Shown here: in pieces, positions 63,180 to 64,000 of the stretch
How the letters are laid out: each line of letters starts with the position of its first letter
Numbering within the stretch: position 1 is the first letter of the stretch
Source of the DNA: Paraplanobispora siamensis
Lineage (GTDB): Bacteria; Actinomycetota; Actinomycetes; Streptosporangiales; Streptosporangiaceae
Direction: 5' to 3'
Length of the DNA stretch: 64,000 nt
NCBI RefSeq assembly: GCF_016863175.1
Contig: NZ_BOOJ01000045.1
Location: 41,833 to 105,832 of the forward strand
The notes under the pieces: model-generated
Told to the model about the DNA's origin: nothing
The model's database searches: none
Seen by the model: the letters and a program-made list of their open reading frames with translations, nothing else
Position numbers and translations under genes: made by a program

Positions 63180-63879
63180 GATCCGCGGGCTGGATGTGCA
63201 CTACGGCGGCGTCCACGCGCTGCGCGGCCTGTCCCTCGGCGTCGCGCAGGGGGAGATCGTCGCCCTGCTGGGCAACAACGGCGCGGGCAAGACCACCACG
63301 CTCTCGGCGGTCTCCGGTCTCGTACGGCCCAGCGGCGGCGCGATCCTGTTCGAGGGCGCCGACATCACCCGGGAGCACCCGCACCGGATCACCGCGCGCG
63401 GGCTGGTGCACGTCCCCGAGGGGCGCAGGGTCTTCAGCACCCTCACCGTCCACGAGAACCTGCAGCTCGGCGGTTACCTGGTGCGCGACTCCGCCGAGAT
63501 CCGCCGCCGGATCGAGCGCGTCTACGAGCTGCTGCCCCACCTGGCCCAGCGGCGCGGCCAGCAGGGCGGCACCCTGTCCGGCGGCGAGCAGCAGATGCTG
63601 GCCGTCGGCCGGGCGCTGGTCACCGGGCCGCGGCTGCTGCTGCTGGACGAGCCGTCCATGGGCCTGGCGCCGCTGGTGGTCGCCTCGGTCATGGAGCTGG
63701 TGGCCGACATCAACGCCGGGGGCACCTCGGTGCTGCTGGTCGAGCAGAACGCGGCCGCGGCCCTGCGGATCGCGGACCGCGGATACGTGATCGAGAACGG
63801 CGAGTGCGTGCTGGAGGGCCCGGCCGCCGGTCTGCGCGAGGACCCCCGGGTCGTGCAGGCCTATCTGGGCGGGGTCTGA
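63172..63879 (+). CDS. Liv-type ABC ATPase (LivF)
   Basis: A 235-residue ATPase. Walker A GNNGAGKTTTLSA, signature GTLSGGEQQMLAVGRAL, Walker B LLLLDEPSMGLAPL, then LLVEQNAAAAL in place of the H-loop, as in LivF. ATG 63172 follows GGGAGG at eight bases, so it is preferred over the GTG at 63163; it overlaps livG by 8 bp. Confidence 0.93.
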   Translation: MLEIRGLDVHYGGVHALRGLSLGVAQGEIVALLGNNGAGKTTTLSAVSGLVRPSGGAILFEGADITREHPHRITARGLVHVPEGRRVFSTLTVHENLQLGGYLVRDSAEIRRRIERVYELLPHLAQRRGQQGGTLSGGEQQMLAVGRALVTGPRLLLLDEPSMGLAPLVVASVMELVADINAGGTSVLLVEQNAAAALRIADRGYVIENGECVLEGPAAGLREDPRVVQAYLGGV

Positions 63880-63907
63880 GCGGGCCGGAAGGCGTCGGCC
63901 GGCCGGG

Positions 63908-64000
63908 GCCGGAAGGACACCGGCCGGAAGGACACCGGCCGGAAGGACACCGGCCGGAAGGACACCGGCCGGAAGGACACCGGCCGGAAGGACACCGGCC
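63908..64000. repeat. 15-bp minisatellite running off the window end
   Basis: Six copies of a 15-bp unit containing GGAAGGACAC (63911, 63926, 63941, 63956, 63971, 63986) downstream of livF, still running at the window edge. Fifteen is divisible by three, so either strand could encode a five-residue repeat, but no gene is supported. Confidence 0.9.

Noticed and set aside
63908..64000. CRISPR array
   Set aside because: The 15-bp units abut without spacers, so it is a simple tandem repeat.

Overview
This 64 kb window comes from a very GC-rich actinomycete chromosome. Pointers are GTG/TTG starts, chains of ATGA/GTGA stop-start overlaps, leaderless promoters, OpcA, a GerW/YtfJ-type spore protein, an ACT-GNAT acetyltransferase and an AlkZ-like protein. 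The style suits a sporulating filamentous actinomycete, perhaps Streptosporangiaceae, but no rRNA or other marker fixes the genus. There are no tRNA or rRNA genes, CRISPR arrays or intact insertion sequences.

Layout. 0-13 kb is mixed single genes and short operons: a partial alcohol dehydrogenase, ADP-ribosylglycohydrolase, enoyl-CoA hydratase, a small secreted protein, a DsrE/helical-repeat pair divergent from a LuxR-STAND regulator, an ArsR-SRPBCC-DinB-like operon with clear twin operators, a gutted nuclease-family pseudogene, DoxX and an AlkZ-like glycosylase. 13-18 kb holds DUF2795, a molybdopterin oxidoreductase whose four cluster cysteines are replaced, a helical-bundle partner, a GerW-like protein and a DASS transporter pseudogene. 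18-29 kb holds an amidohydrolase, an amine oxidase, the ACT-GNAT protein, an orphan ClpC N-domain, an adenosine-deaminase-family enzyme, a subtilase with two P-domains and a secreted YD-repeat/phospholipase A2 fusion. 29-37 kb is the pentose-phosphate operon tkt-tal-pgi-zwf-opcA-pgl, divergent from ctaB.

41.5-51.8 kb is the standout. A 31-residue Cys-free peptide with an HxxxH motif heads a minus-strand operon. The operon encodes a leader-binding protein, a CocE/NonD hydrolase, two YcaO proteins and a FecBCD-type chelate importer, and it runs into ctaA. A divergent EntS-like MFS exporter shares the promoter. Between the two starts lie two 15-bp Zur-like boxes; one overlaps a TTGACA -35 of the peptide operon, the other a -10 of the exporter. 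My reading is a zinc-repressed RiPP metallophore (zincophore): made as a peptide, modified by YcaO chemistry, exported by the MFS protein and re-imported by the ABC system. This is an inference from sequence and context.

51.8-64 kb is a trans-4-hydroxy-L-proline catabolic cluster (three-part D-hydroxyproline dehydrogenase, DapA-like deaminase, 2-epimerase), then a WYL regulator divergent from an epoxide hydrolase, and a complete Liv-type ABC importer (SBP, two permeases, two ATPases). The window ends inside a 15-bp minisatellite.
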